DNA of 43,784 nt from IMG/VR virus record IMGVR_UViG_3300044447_000008, positions 1-43,784 of that record; one strand, given 5' to 3'. Shown in pieces: positions 6,765 through 13,924 of the stretch. Source of the stretch: a virus. The stretch's first letter is position 1. Each line of letters begins with the position of its first letter. The notes under the pieces are model-generated. The model ran no database searches. It saw only the letters and a list, made by a program, of their open reading frames with translations, and was not told the origin of the DNA. Both the position numbers and the translations under genes were made by a program.

Positions 6765-7309
6765 GATTCCTCCAATGTGAACGGTGGCCACGGTGGTTTG
6801 ACCACTGCGGCGTGGTGCTTCTTGGGCAAGGCGCACAGCGGCAGCCCGTAGTGGTGCAGCGTGATCGCGACGAGCCATGCGGCGTCGGCTTCGTCGTCGT
6901 TGGCGCAGTGCAGGTGCCTACCGAGGCGGCCCCGTGCTGCGACTTCCATGTCTGCCTTGGACGCCCGCCCGTTGCCGGTCGCGTACACCTTGAGCGTGGA
7001 CGGGTGCACGTCGACCTTGGGCAGGCCGGCGACGTGGATGCCGTGGTTGAGCACGCCGCGCAGCTCGGCCAGGTCCATGGCCGTCTGTACGGCGTCTTCA
7101 CCGGGTGTGATCCGGCCCTCCATCGCGATGAGGGTTCGGCCGGGGGTCGGGTCGCGCATGGTGAGTATCCGCATGATGATGACGTGGTGGCGGTGCTCTG
7201 TCTTGTCGCGTGGACTGGTGGCCACTGTGGATGTGTAGAACCGGCCGTCCCGCCACGTGACCAGGCCCGTGGACGACAGCGACGGGTCGACCCCGATTAC
7301 CGTCGTCAT
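6761..7309 (-). CDS. RuvC-like Holliday junction resolvase
   Basis: 182 aa from ATG 7309 (ATGA overlap). RNase H-fold resolvase with acidic residues in the expected places: Asp8 in VIGVDPSLSSTGLV, Glu64 in IAMEGRIT, and a C-terminal acidic cluster NDDEADAAWLV (138-142). The LAELRGVLNHGI segment and PSTLKVYATGNGRASKADM match the RuvC nucleic-acid-binding region. It should cut branched DNA made during replication and recombination before packaging. Length is close to that of bacterial RuvC. Confidence 0.88.
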   Translation of the reverse strand: MTTVIGVDPSLSSTGLVTWRDGRFYTSTVATSPRDKTEHRHHVIIMRILTMRDPTPGRTLIAMEGRITPGEDAVQTAMDLAELRGVLNHGIHVAGLPKVDVHPSTLKVYATGNGRASKADMEVAARGRLGRHLHCANDDEADAAWLVAITLHHYGLPLCALPKKHHAAVVKPPWPPFTLEES

Positions 7310-7434
7310 GCCTTCACCCGCCAATAGCTCACGGTCGGCCACGGCCACGCATGCACCATCAGGTGCCGGTCGGCCGGCATCCGCAGCTCGACCAACCACC
7401 GGTTCCACCGGTAGAAGTGCGCGTACATCCTCAT
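7306..7434 (-). CDS. 42-aa hypothetical protein
   Basis: ATG 7434, ATGA overlaps at both ends. Trp/Tyr-rich (FYRWNRWLVELRMPAD, HAWPWPTVSYWRV). Too small for a family call, but the double overlap supports translation. The longer ORF in this frame is a shadow of the preceding gene. Confidence 0.6.
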   Translation of the reverse strand: MRMYAHFYRWNRWLVELRMPADRHLMVHAWPWPTVSYWRVKA

Positions 7435-7739
7435 CGCGCACCGGCCTGGATGCGTCGGGCGGTGCCGACGTCGATGAGGCCCAGGTGCGCGAGCGGGAAC
7501 AGTTCCCCGATGGGCCGGTCCTTGCCACCGGCCGCGCGGAATACGTGCACGCACGGCGGGCACAGCGGCTCGCGTATCGCGTCCGCGTCGCCGGGTTTGA
7601 GGGTGGTGCCGTCGGGTCGGATGGGGCACATGGTCGCGGGGTGTACCGAGGTGCTCGGTACGGTTTCGGGGTCGAATCCGAAGGCGTGTCCACATCGGAT
7701 GCATGCGCCGTACGCCTCCATGACCGCCTCGCCCATCAT
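7431..7739 (-). CDS. Zinc-binding hypothetical protein
   Basis: 102 aa from ATG 7739 (ATGATG, ATGA overlap). CIRCGHAFGFDPETVPS near the N-terminus and CPPCV later form a split zinc-binding site with REP before the second pair. Similar small proteins (CxxC, F.F.P..VPS, REP.C..C) are common in Streptomyces and related phages with no assigned role. Confidence 0.75.
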   Translation of the reverse strand: MMGEAVMEAYGACIRCGHAFGFDPETVPSTSVHPATMCPIRPDGTTLKPGDADAIREPLCPPCVHVFRAAGGKDRPIGELFPLAHLGLIDVGTARRIQAGAR

Positions 7740-7978
7740 GTCTTGTCCTTCGCGGTGGTGGCCGGTACAGACGGCAGCTCGTACATGATGGCCATGGCGT
7801 CGGCTACGTCCACGATGCACGGCGGGGCGACCTTGACTTTCGTGGTGCGGATTTTCGCGGTGATGTCCTGCAGCCGGCGCGCGGCATGCAGCAGGTCAAA
7901 CGCGGCCTGGCGGTAGGCATCCGCGAGGTACTTCCGCTCGTCCGGGTCGACGCGCGGCGCGGTCTTGCTGGTGGTCAT
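7736..7978 (-). CDS. Small hypothetical protein
   Basis: 80 aa from ATG 7978, ATGA overlaps on both sides. A helical N-terminal half (YLADAYRQAAFDLLHAARRL) is followed by a Lys/Val strand (IRTTKVKVAPP) and a hydrophobic helix. Function unknown. Confidence 0.7.
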   Translation of the reverse strand: MTTSKTAPRVDPDERKYLADAYRQAAFDLLHAARRLQDITAKIRTTKVKVAPPCIVDVADAMAIMYELPSVPATTAKDKT

Positions 7979-8499
7979 GGCGCGTGTACCTCCCCCCGGA
8001 AATGCGCGAGGGTCTTCGTGATGGACGCCAGCCAGCCCCGGCCCCAGTCGCTATCCGGGCCACCACTGAGCGCGGGTTCGGGTGAGTGGTGGCCTGCGCT
8101 GATTGACCAACACATGAGGGCGCACACGTGCCGCATTTCGTCGTCGGTGGCCGTGAACTGTAAGGCCAGGTTGGGCGGGAGCAGGTAGCGCATCCGCCAA
8201 TCCGGGCGGCCCATGTCTTCCGCCGTCACGCGGGTGTCAGGGTTCAGCGCGAGTAGTCCGACCTCGTGGGTCGCGCCCGGATATTGGAACGCTGGCGCGG
8301 ACACGCCCGGCACCTCGCGCAGGTGCACGGCGTACAGCGTCCATTGTGTCCACGCAGGATGAAACTTGGCCGACGTGATCAGCCATGACGAGACAGTTGC
8401 TGCCGCCCGGGTGCTGAGCGCTGACAATTGCACCTCCACGCAGTTCGCGTACGGCCCGCGGATCGGCGAGCGTGCCTCGGGTGGTAGGTCGGCCATCAC
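7975..8499 (-). CDS. Hypothetical protein
   Basis: 174 aa from GTG 8499 (an ATG follows at once at 8496). Mixed alpha/beta with a clear compact core (VEVQLSALSTRAAATVSSWL, MRYLLPPNLALQF). It has a Met/Cys-rich helix (MRHVCALMCWSIS) and no known motif. Operon context only. Confidence 0.7.
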   Translation of the reverse strand: MMADLPPEARSPIRGPYANCVEVQLSALSTRAAATVSSWLITSAKFHPAWTQWTLYAVHLREVPGVSAPAFQYPGATHEVGLLALNPDTRVTAEDMGRPDWRMRYLLPPNLALQFTATDDEMRHVCALMCWSISAGHHSPEPALSGGPDSDWGRGWLASITKTLAHFRGEVHAP

Positions 8500-8945
8500 G
8501 TGCCCACTTTCGGGTCTGCGACGTCGCCCCGGAACGAGGTACGCCGGTCCGTATTCGTGCCAACCTCCCGGACCAGGTACGGGTCATTGCCCGGCCCGTG
8601 CGACGGCGCGTACGGCTTGTCCCCGTCGATCGAGAAGAACTCGCAGGCTTCGTGCCGCTCCACCAACAGGATCTGCTCGAACAGCCACCTTTGCCACGAG
8701 CGCTCGTCATACGCGGCCGGGGGTACGGGCATCAGGTGGGCGACGCGGATCATCACCGGGGGGTGGTAGCTGTTCGGCGTGGTGATGGTGATGACCAACG
8801 TGAGGCCGGCACTGCCCTGCCCACGGTCCATATCAGACAGCCAAAACGTCCAGCCCTGCTTGTACTCCAGCCAGTTCAGCAGGGCGCGCAGGGCGTACGG
8901 GTACGGCGCCTCCTGGCTCATCGGCGGCATGATGGGTTCGGTCAT
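8496..8945 (-). CDS. Hypothetical protein
   Basis: 149 aa from ATG 8945 (ATGA overlap with the preceding gene). Features: an aromatic helix (LRALLNWLEYKQGWTFWLSD), a beta hairpin (GLTLVITITTPNSYHPP) and a helix (WQRWLFEQILLVERHEACEF). This looks like a family of actinophage proteins of about 140-150 aa with unknown function. Confidence 0.7.
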   Translation of the reverse strand: MTEPIMPPMSQEAPYPYALRALLNWLEYKQGWTFWLSDMDRGQGSAGLTLVITITTPNSYHPPVMIRVAHLMPVPPAAYDERSWQRWLFEQILLVERHEACEFFSIDGDKPYAPSHGPGNDPYLVREVGTNTDRRTSFRGDVADPKVGT

Positions 8946-9250
8946 CGCGGGCTGGCCTGATATGCGCGGCCCATCTGGGCGTTGTAGCAGCTGCAGCCGC
9001 ACGGCGGATCCGTATCGAACAGGCCACACCCGGCGTGCTGGCCGTGCTCGCACGTCAGGCAGATCTGGTACCCACCGACCGGCTTGCGCGCCGTGGTGAG
9101 GTGTTTGAACGCGGCGGCCATGTTCGCCCACGGGATCCGGGCCCAGTCGAACGCGGCCAGCAGCACGTCTGCCACCGTCACCCGCTCCAAGCGGCGCACG
9201 TAGCGGGCCTCGCGCCAGCCCATCCGGTGCTGGCCGATGTACGTGGTCAT
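8942..9250 (-). CDS. Cys-rich hypothetical protein
   Basis: 102 aa from ATG 9250. Helical N-terminal half (VTVADVLLAAFDWARIP), then a Cys-rich module in the C-terminal third (CLTCEHGQHAGC and CGCSCY) with enough ligands for two zinc ions. ATGA overlaps link it to the annealing-protein gene. Possibly a nucleic-acid- or protein-binding accessory. Confidence 0.72.
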   Translation of the reverse strand: MTTYIGQHRMGWREARYVRRLERVTVADVLLAAFDWARIPWANMAAAFKHLTTARKPVGGYQICLTCEHGQHAGCGLFDTDPPCGCSCYNAQMGRAYQASPR

Positions 9251-10281
9251 GACGTTTCTCCATTCTGGACCGGGGGCTTGGCCTCGAGCCGGGCGATGAG
9301 CAACCCCGCCTCTGCGGCGGTCAGCTCGTTGCGTGACGTGATCTCACGTTCGATGGTGATGGCGCAGAATGCGAGCGCCGCGTCCTTGTCGTCGTAGCCG
9401 CGGCTCTTGAGGAGCGGGAACAGCTTCCGCTGCTGCGCCAGGGTCATCCGGTCGGGCTCCGGCTCGTCCGGGGGCGCCGGTGCCGGGACCTCATCGGCCG
9501 GGGCGGGTTTCGGCTCTGGCTCGTCCGGACCTACAGGCCGCCGCACGTCCCAGTCCGCCTCGGTGGTGGCCAGACGAGGCTTGGAGGCCGTGCCGAGGAT
9601 CTCGGCCGCGGTGACTCGAGCGCCGACGGCGGCCGTGACCTCGATGGTGTCGGGGACGTCCTCCGTCGTGGGGATGCCCAACAGAATGTGGGCTCCGGTA
9701 CGGTCGCAGGCCCGGCCGGCGGCGCGGGCGTACAGCATGTCCTGCGGGGTTTTGCTGTAGTTTTCGTTCGAGGTCCAGCCGGCCTTCTTGGCTTGCTCCA
9801 TCGTGACGGAGAACTCTTCGATGCGGCCGCCGGTGTTTGGCCGCACCACGCAGATGACTGCCTTTTCGTCGGTGAGTTCCTTGGTCCAAATGTCGTAGCC
9901 GCGGGAGGTGAGGATCGCCACCTTGGCCTTGGCGTACATGCTGGGCCTGTTCGAGATCAGGATGATTTGTTGCAGCGCCGTGAGCGGGTCGAAGCCGAGG
10001 TTCAGTCCCAGCAGTACGGCCGATGTTCCGTTCGCGATCGCGACTTCGCGTGCGTGGAACTTCTCGTCGTCGCTGGCGTTCGGAGCTACGCGCGGCTTGA
10101 AATTGACCGGCACGAACGCGGAGTCGATGAGCGGCGCGACCAGCTTGTGCGCCTGTGATGCGGCGTTTACCCACTCGGCGAGCCGGGCCATGGCGTCGGT
10201 AGTGACCGATCCCATGGCGCCTATGGCGGGCGGCGCCAACCCGTTGGCGTTGTCGTCGACGCGCGCAATGTCGGTGGTCAT
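9247..10281 (-). CDS. Putative single-strand annealing recombinase (RecT-like)
   Basis: 344 aa from ATG 10281, which shares one base with the upstream stop (TGATG). The core (about residues 40-215) has a RecT/SSAP-like pattern: GLNLGFDPLTALQQI, then ISNRPSMYAKAKVAIL, then a beta stretch with FSVTMEQAKKAGW and TPQDMLYARAAGRACDR. A Pro/Glu linker (about 245-285) precedes a small C-terminal helical domain (LAQQRKLFPLLKSRG). It would anneal single strands made by the RecE-like nuclease encoded two genes upstream. Residue identity to RecT is low; the pairing with the nuclease is the main support. Confidence 0.72.
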   Translation of the reverse strand: MTTDIARVDDNANGLAPPAIGAMGSVTTDAMARLAEWVNAASQAHKLVAPLIDSAFVPVNFKPRVAPNASDDEKFHAREVAIANGTSAVLLGLNLGFDPLTALQQIILISNRPSMYAKAKVAILTSRGYDIWTKELTDEKAVICVVRPNTGGRIEEFSVTMEQAKKAGWTSNENYSKTPQDMLYARAAGRACDRTGAHILLGIPTTEDVPDTIEVTAAVGARVTAAEILGTASKPRLATTEADWDVRRPVGPDEPEPKPAPADEVPAPAPPDEPEPDRMTLAQQRKLFPLLKSRGYDDKDAALAFCAITIEREITSRNELTAAEAGLLIARLEAKPPVQNGETS

Positions 10282-10586
10282 CAGAACGGCACCTCTCCCT
10301 GTGGGTACATGATGATGTGGGTGAGCCCGACGAGGCGGGCGATCTCGCATCCGGTGCACTTGCAGCCATTCGGGTGTCCACTGAGGACTTTTACGATGGC
10401 CCTCCGGACCGCCCTGAACTCGCCGCGGTACTCGTCGATCTCCTCCGAGAGTTCGGCTTCGCGGCAGTCGCACGCCAGCTGGTGCTCTTTGCAGGCGGCG
10501 TAGCGGGGGTCCATTGTGTTGCGCGGCGGGTCGTAGTCGATCCGTGTGTCATCGCGGAACAGCACATACCCGCGTTGGCCTCTCAT
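10281..10586 (-). CDS. Hypothetical Cys-rich protein between nuclease and annealing protein
   Basis: 101 aa from ATG 10586, ATGA overlap with the nuclease stop. Contains CKEHQLACDC and CKCTGC, a likely zinc site, around a charged helix (AELSEEIDEYRGEFRAVRRA). Its place between the two recombination genes suggests a partner role, but this is unproven. Confidence 0.7.
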   Translation of the reverse strand: MRGQRGYVLFRDDTRIDYDPPRNTMDPRYAACKEHQLACDCREAELSEEIDEYRGEFRAVRRAIVKVLSGHPNGCKCTGCEIARLVGLTHIIMYPQGEVPF

Positions 10587-11467
10587 CCGGTCACGTCCTC
10601 ATGTTCGTGGAGGTACTCGGCCCAGCGGGGCAGAGCGATCGTTTCGACTTCGGGCGAGTAGGCGGGCCAGACACCGGATGCGGTGCAGTCGCGGTAGACC
10701 TCCAACGCCCGCCGGTTGCGTTCACGCCCGATCCGGATCGCATAGTCGTCGAGGTCGTACACGGCGACGAGAAATGGGGGCGTTTTCTCTTGGACCACGA
10801 ACACAAAGGCGGGTTCGTCGGCCAGGCCCAACGCGGTGACACCGTCGCGGTAGTACTGGTCCTGCTGGTGGTAGCCGTAGGAGGCCACCGACTTCCGCCA
10901 CACCTCCGGCGCGGCCGAGTCCGCCGTCTTGTAGTCGACGATGATTCTGCCCCGCCGCCAGTCGAGCATCGCCCGACGCCACACGCCCGTCGGGTCGTCA
11001 CGCCACACAAGCACCTGCTCGGGCACGCCGCCGGCCGGGTCGAACAGGACGCGGGCCAGGGGGTGGCGGCGTAGCGCCTCAGCCATGGCCATCACCCGCC
11101 CGTAGTCGATCGGTTTGAGCGGCACGCCGCCCGCGGCCCGGACGTCCGCCACTTCGGCCTTGACCTTGTTGGTGCGCCACTCGTCGGCGTCGATCCGGAC
11201 CAGCTCAGGCCCGGCACCTAACACGACCTTGTGCGCCGCATGGCCGAGGTCGAATGCCGCCTTGGGCGCCGCCGGGTGCTCCCGGTCGTACTGGAAGCGG
11301 GCCGGGCACGACGGCGCGAGTAGCTTGCGGGCACCGGATGAGGACAGTGACCCGCCCGCCACCGGGTCGGCGTGGTACACGTCGGCGGGCAGGTCGTACA
11401 CGCCCGGCTCGCTGATCTGCACGGGCACGGGCACGTCGGCGACGTCGGGGAGGGTGGGTGCGGACAT
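10583..11467 (-). CDS. RecE/YqaJ-like PD-(D/E)xK exonuclease
   Basis: 294 aa from ATG 11467. PD-(D/E)xK nuclease with MLDW (Asp169) and VDYK (Asp178, Lys180) forming the catalytic core, and an early motif DLGHAAHK (His76) typical of the RecE/Cas4-like group. The C-terminal QQDQYYRDG matches the QxxxY motif. It should degrade the 5' strand of linear DNA to give 3' overhangs for the annealing protein, completing a RecET/Red-type system. It follows the double winged-helix gene with a 3-base gap. Confidence 0.85.
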   Translation of the reverse strand: MSAPTLPDVADVPVPVQISEPGVYDLPADVYHADPVAGGSLSSSGARKLLAPSCPARFQYDREHPAAPKAAFDLGHAAHKVVLGAGPELVRIDADEWRTNKVKAEVADVRAAGGVPLKPIDYGRVMAMAEALRRHPLARVLFDPAGGVPEQVLVWRDDPTGVWRRAMLDWRRGRIIVDYKTADSAAPEVWRKSVASYGYHQQDQYYRDGVTALGLADEPAFVFVVQEKTPPFLVAVYDLDDYAIRIGRERNRRALEVYRDCTASGVWPAYSPEVETIALPRWAEYLHEHEDVTG

Positions 11468-11470
11468 GGA

Positions 11471-12490
11471 TCAGACCGCCGCGTAGCGGATCGGCTTGTC
11501 CGACGTCTTGGCCAGGTTGCCCTTGACCCGCAACCGATCCAGGCCGTACGCGACCGCGCCCGGGTAGGCGTTGAGCGCCGTCGCCACCTGGTACGGGGTG
11601 GTGTCGGTGCCCGCGGGTAGGGCCTGCACGTGGGCCAGGATCGCGGTCTGCAGCTCGCCCCGGCCGAACACCGCGTACGTCTTGGCGGGCCCCTTGTCCC
11701 GGCGGGCACGGCGGGGCTCCGCCGGCTCGGCCGGCGGTGCGGACACCGGGCGTGCAGCCTCCATGAATCCGACCACGGCCCCCAGGTCGCCACCGGCGGG
11801 CACGTTCGCGGCGGCCGGGGGTTGCGGCACCGCGACCGGTTCCGCGTCCTTCACGGGGGCGTACAGGTCGCGCACGTCGGCGGCGGTGAATGGGTAGCAC
11901 TCCCGGCATTTGGCCGATGTCTCGCGCACCTCGGCCAGGGGCACGGTCACACCGGTACGCATCGACCGGCCGCACACCGTCACGCCCGGGATGGCCCTTG
12001 CCACGCGGTGGTAGTTGAGTCCCTTGCGTTGGGTCGCCATCCACACCTGCTCGCCGTCAGGCGCGTCTGGTACCGGTTCGGGTTGCCTCTTGTGGGGCAC
12101 GACGTAGTCGCATCCGCCTGTGTCCTCGGCGAACCTAAGGTCGACGTCGGCGGCGGGAAGTTCCACAGTCTCCAGACCGCGCGTCACGGTCGGACGACGC
12201 CGTGGCCGCGCCGATTTCACCAACTCCGCGCGCGGTACGGGCACGTCCGACTTCTTGAGCTTCGGCGATGGGCCGTACTTGCGGAACACGTTGCTGCGGC
12301 CTTGCCTGTCCATGGCGACGGTGCCGGCGTCGACCATCGCGCGGAGGTGTTCCGTCACGGTCGAGTAGCCCTTGCCGACCGCGTCGGCGACGGCCTTAGC
12401 CGTCGTCCACTTGTCGCCCTTCGGCCCGGGCAACGCCCGGTGGATCGCGTCACGCGTGGCCTGGTCTACTGCCGTCTTCGTGGTGGCCAT
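11471..12490 (-). CDS. Double winged-helix DNA-binding protein
   Basis: 339 aa from ATG 12490 behind GAAGGGAA. The N-terminus (1-75) is a MarR/GntR-like winged helix (KWTTAKAVADAVGKGYSTVT, EHLRAMVDAGTVAMDRQGRS). The middle holds CGRSMRTG and CREC, a small Cys pair. The C-terminus (about 265-339) is a second helix-turn-helix (LQTAILAHVQALP, TPYQVATALNAYPGAVAYGL). Two DNA-binding ends around a Pro-rich linker suggest bridging of two sites, perhaps an early regulator or a recombination accessory. No named family recognised. Confidence 0.7.
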   Translation of the reverse strand: MATTKTAVDQATRDAIHRALPGPKGDKWTTAKAVADAVGKGYSTVTEHLRAMVDAGTVAMDRQGRSNVFRKYGPSPKLKKSDVPVPRAELVKSARPRRRPTVTRGLETVELPAADVDLRFAEDTGGCDYVVPHKRQPEPVPDAPDGEQVWMATQRKGLNYHRVARAIPGVTVCGRSMRTGVTVPLAEVRETSAKCRECYPFTAADVRDLYAPVKDAEPVAVPQPPAAANVPAGGDLGAVVGFMEAARPVSAPPAEPAEPRRARRDKGPAKTYAVFGRGELQTAILAHVQALPAGTDTTPYQVATALNAYPGAVAYGLDRLRVKGNLAKTSDKPIRYAAV

Positions 12491-12549
12491 GATCGGTTCC
12501 CTTCGGGTGTCGCATATGGACAGTGCGTGTGGAGGACGGTGGGTGGTGA

Positions 12550-12582
12550 GTGGTGGCGGGCCCGTCCAAAACCCGCCACCAC
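12550..12582 (-). terminator. Stem-loop in intergenic region 12491-12672
   Basis: GTGGTGGCGGG (12550-12560) pairs perfectly with CCCGCCACCAC (12572-12582), an 11-bp stem with an 11-base loop, within the 182-base gap after the gene ending at 12673. There is no U tract. Possibly an actinobacterial tail-less terminator or attenuator between the first and later parts of the early operon. No further gene is seen in this gap. Confidence 0.45.
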
Positions 12583-12672
12583 CCCAACCGCTACGGGGCC
12601 GGCCACCCCCTCAGAGGCCACTCCCGTAACGGGCGCCCAGCGCCGGCCCTCGACAACCGGCGGGGCGACATC

Positions 12673-13290
12673 TCAGACCCGCGCCACCGTGCCGCAGTGT
12701 GGGTCGTGCGGGCGCCGGTTCGAATGGGTCGCGCCGCAGTCGCACGACCTCCGGGCACGGCCGGCCGCAGGCCGCGGATCCATCGGGATGCCAGCGCTGT
12801 CGTCGCCGTCGCGAATCTCGTCCGGCGTAAGGTCGTCGTGGTGGACGGCGGCGCGCAGCTCGGCCACCTCGGCGCGCAGACGCTCCAGCTCGGACTCGCG
12901 CTCGCGCACCTTCGGGTCCGCGATTATTTCCCAGACCTTCACGTTTACCGGCCCGCGCTGCTCCATCGCGATGTGGTACATCCAGTCCTGCGACGTCGCC
13001 TCGGTCTGCGCAGCCCGACCGAGGACAGCCATGGCAACGGCGTCCACGGTGGCGATCTTGACCGCATCTACGGCCGGGATCCGCTCGTAAAGCCTCGTCG
13101 AAATCTTCAGTTCGACGACCGGCAAGGCCAGGTCGCCGACCGGCATGGCGTCGATGGCGTCGGCGACCCGGCGCAGCTCGGCCACCACCGCGCCGTACTC
13201 GGCCGCGGCCTTCCGGGCGGCGAGGACCTCGGCCGACTCGTCGGTCAGCTCGGCCTCGGTGGCGGTGGCGGGGGTTGTGGTGATGGACAT
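12673..13290 (-). CDS. Coiled-coil hypothetical protein with C-terminal Cys motif
   Basis: 205 aa from ATG 13290 behind AAGGAG. Helical N-terminus (AELTDESAEVLAARKAAAEY), alpha/beta middle, a short heptad-rich coiled coil near 128-150 (RERESELERLRAEVAELRAA) and a C-terminal SCDCGATH...HDPHC, a likely zinc site. It sits between the excisionase-like gene and the recombination genes. Function unknown. Confidence 0.75.
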   Translation of the reverse strand: MSITTTPATATEAELTDESAEVLAARKAAAEYGAVVAELRRVADAIDAMPVGDLALPVVELKISTRLYERIPAVDAVKIATVDAVAMAVLGRAAQTEATSQDWMYHIAMEQRGPVNVKVWEIIADPKVRERESELERLRAEVAELRAAVHHDDLTPDEIRDGDDSAGIPMDPRPAAGRARRSCDCGATHSNRRPHDPHCGTVARV

Positions 13291-13322
13291 GGTGGTCTCC
13301 TTGAGGGGGTTGGTGGGTGGGG

Positions 13323-13529
13323 CTAGGCCGCGTGTTCTGCGGGCTCCGTGGGGAGGTTGGCCACGTACTCGCGGAGGTCCGCCTCACGGATGAGCCGGGT
13401 GCCGCCGTGTTTCACGGACTTCAGCGCGCCCGACCGGACGATTTGGTCGATCTTCGTGGTGCCGCACTTCAACCGGAGCGCGGCTTCCTTCCTCGTCCAG
13501 ACGAGGCTGTCTAGGTCGGTGGGCTTCAC
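13323..13529 (-). CDS. Excisionase-like small HTH protein
   Basis: 68 aa from GTG 13529 (GTGA overlap with the Cro-like gene). MerR-like/HTH_17 winged helix: WTRKEAALRLKCGTTKIDQI, then VRSGALKSVKHGGTRLI and READLREYVANL. This is the standard pattern of phage recombination directionality factors and of AlpA-like regulators. Being the second gene of the early operon, opposite the integrase, it is the best candidate for the Xis that reverses integration. Confidence 0.8.
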   Translation of the reverse strand: MKPTDLDSLVWTRKEAALRLKCGTTKIDQIVRSGALKSVKHGGTRLIREADLREYVANLPTEPAEHAA

Positions 13530-13804
13530 GGGGCCACCTCGACGATTTCGAAGAGGTTGTCCCACGTGATCTCCGGGTCGCCGGGATGGCTGGCCAGGAC
13601 CGCGGCGATGAACTCCTCTCCCGGGTCGATCAGTCCGCGGACTACCCGGGAGTACGTCGTCGGTGTCGTGTTGAAGTACGCGGCCCGGTCCTTGATGTGC
13701 TCGAGGCCGCGTCGGTTTGTGATCTGCTCGGCCCGCTCGGCCCTGAACTTGACCCTGTGGGGTCCTCTGGTGCGGGGGCGGGTTTCTGGCCTGCCTGCGT
13801 GCAT
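13526..13804 (-). CDS. Cro-like HTH regulator, first early gene
   Basis: 92 aa from ATG 13804, which lies about 6-7 bases after the -10 of its promoter, so the mRNA may be leaderless. Basic N-terminus (MHAGRPETRPRTRGPHRVKF), then an HTH (ITNRRGLEHIKDRAAYFNTT, TYSRVVRGLIDPGEEFIAAV) and an end typical of small actinobacterial Cro/CI-type proteins (DPEITWDNLFEIVEVAP). Longer starts would cross the promoter. Likely the Cro-like opponent of the plus-strand repressor. Which of the two maintains lysogeny is inferred from position. Confidence 0.75.
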   Translation of the reverse strand: MHAGRPETRPRTRGPHRVKFRAERAEQITNRRGLEHIKDRAAYFNTTPTTYSRVVRGLIDPGEEFIAAVLASHPGDPEITWDNLFEIVEVAP

Positions 13805-13810
13805 GCCGGA

Positions 13811-13839
13811 ACAGTAGCCTTTTGCCTGCACGCGTGCAA
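13811..13839 (-). promoter_or_regulatory. Early promoter (minus strand)
   Basis: TTGCAC (-35, 13834-13839) and TACTGT (-10, 13811-13816) are separated by exactly 17 bases, read on the minus strand. Expected transcription start is about 13804-13805, at the ATG of the Cro-like gene. A 12-bp operator overlaps the -35 and another covers the start codon. Confidence 0.7.
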
Positions 13840-13888
13840 CCCCCTGTGTTGGGGGACATGAACATCTTGTTTCGTGCTCGGGATTCGC

Positions 13889-13917
13889 TTGCATGTATGC
13901 ATGCCATCAACTAATAC
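13889..13917 (+). promoter_or_regulatory. Repressor/integrase promoter (plus strand)
   Basis: TTGCAT (-35, 13889-13894) and TAATAC (-10, 13912-13917) with a 17-base spacer. Expected start is about 13924-13925, coinciding with an ATG in the repressor frame at 13925. One operator copy overlaps the -35 and one the start site, mirroring the minus-strand promoter. Confidence 0.7.
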
Positions 13918-13924
13918 TGATGGC

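Noticed and set aside
9491-10381. 296-codon minus-strand ORF in another frame of the annealing-protein gene
   Set aside because: Arg/His-rich shadow; the overlapping frame has motifs, coupled start and proper composition.
11630-13090. 486-codon plus-strand ORF opposite the early operon
   Set aside because: It covers two convincing minus-strand genes and an intergenic gap, has no ribosome site and a shadow-type Arg/His/Gly composition.
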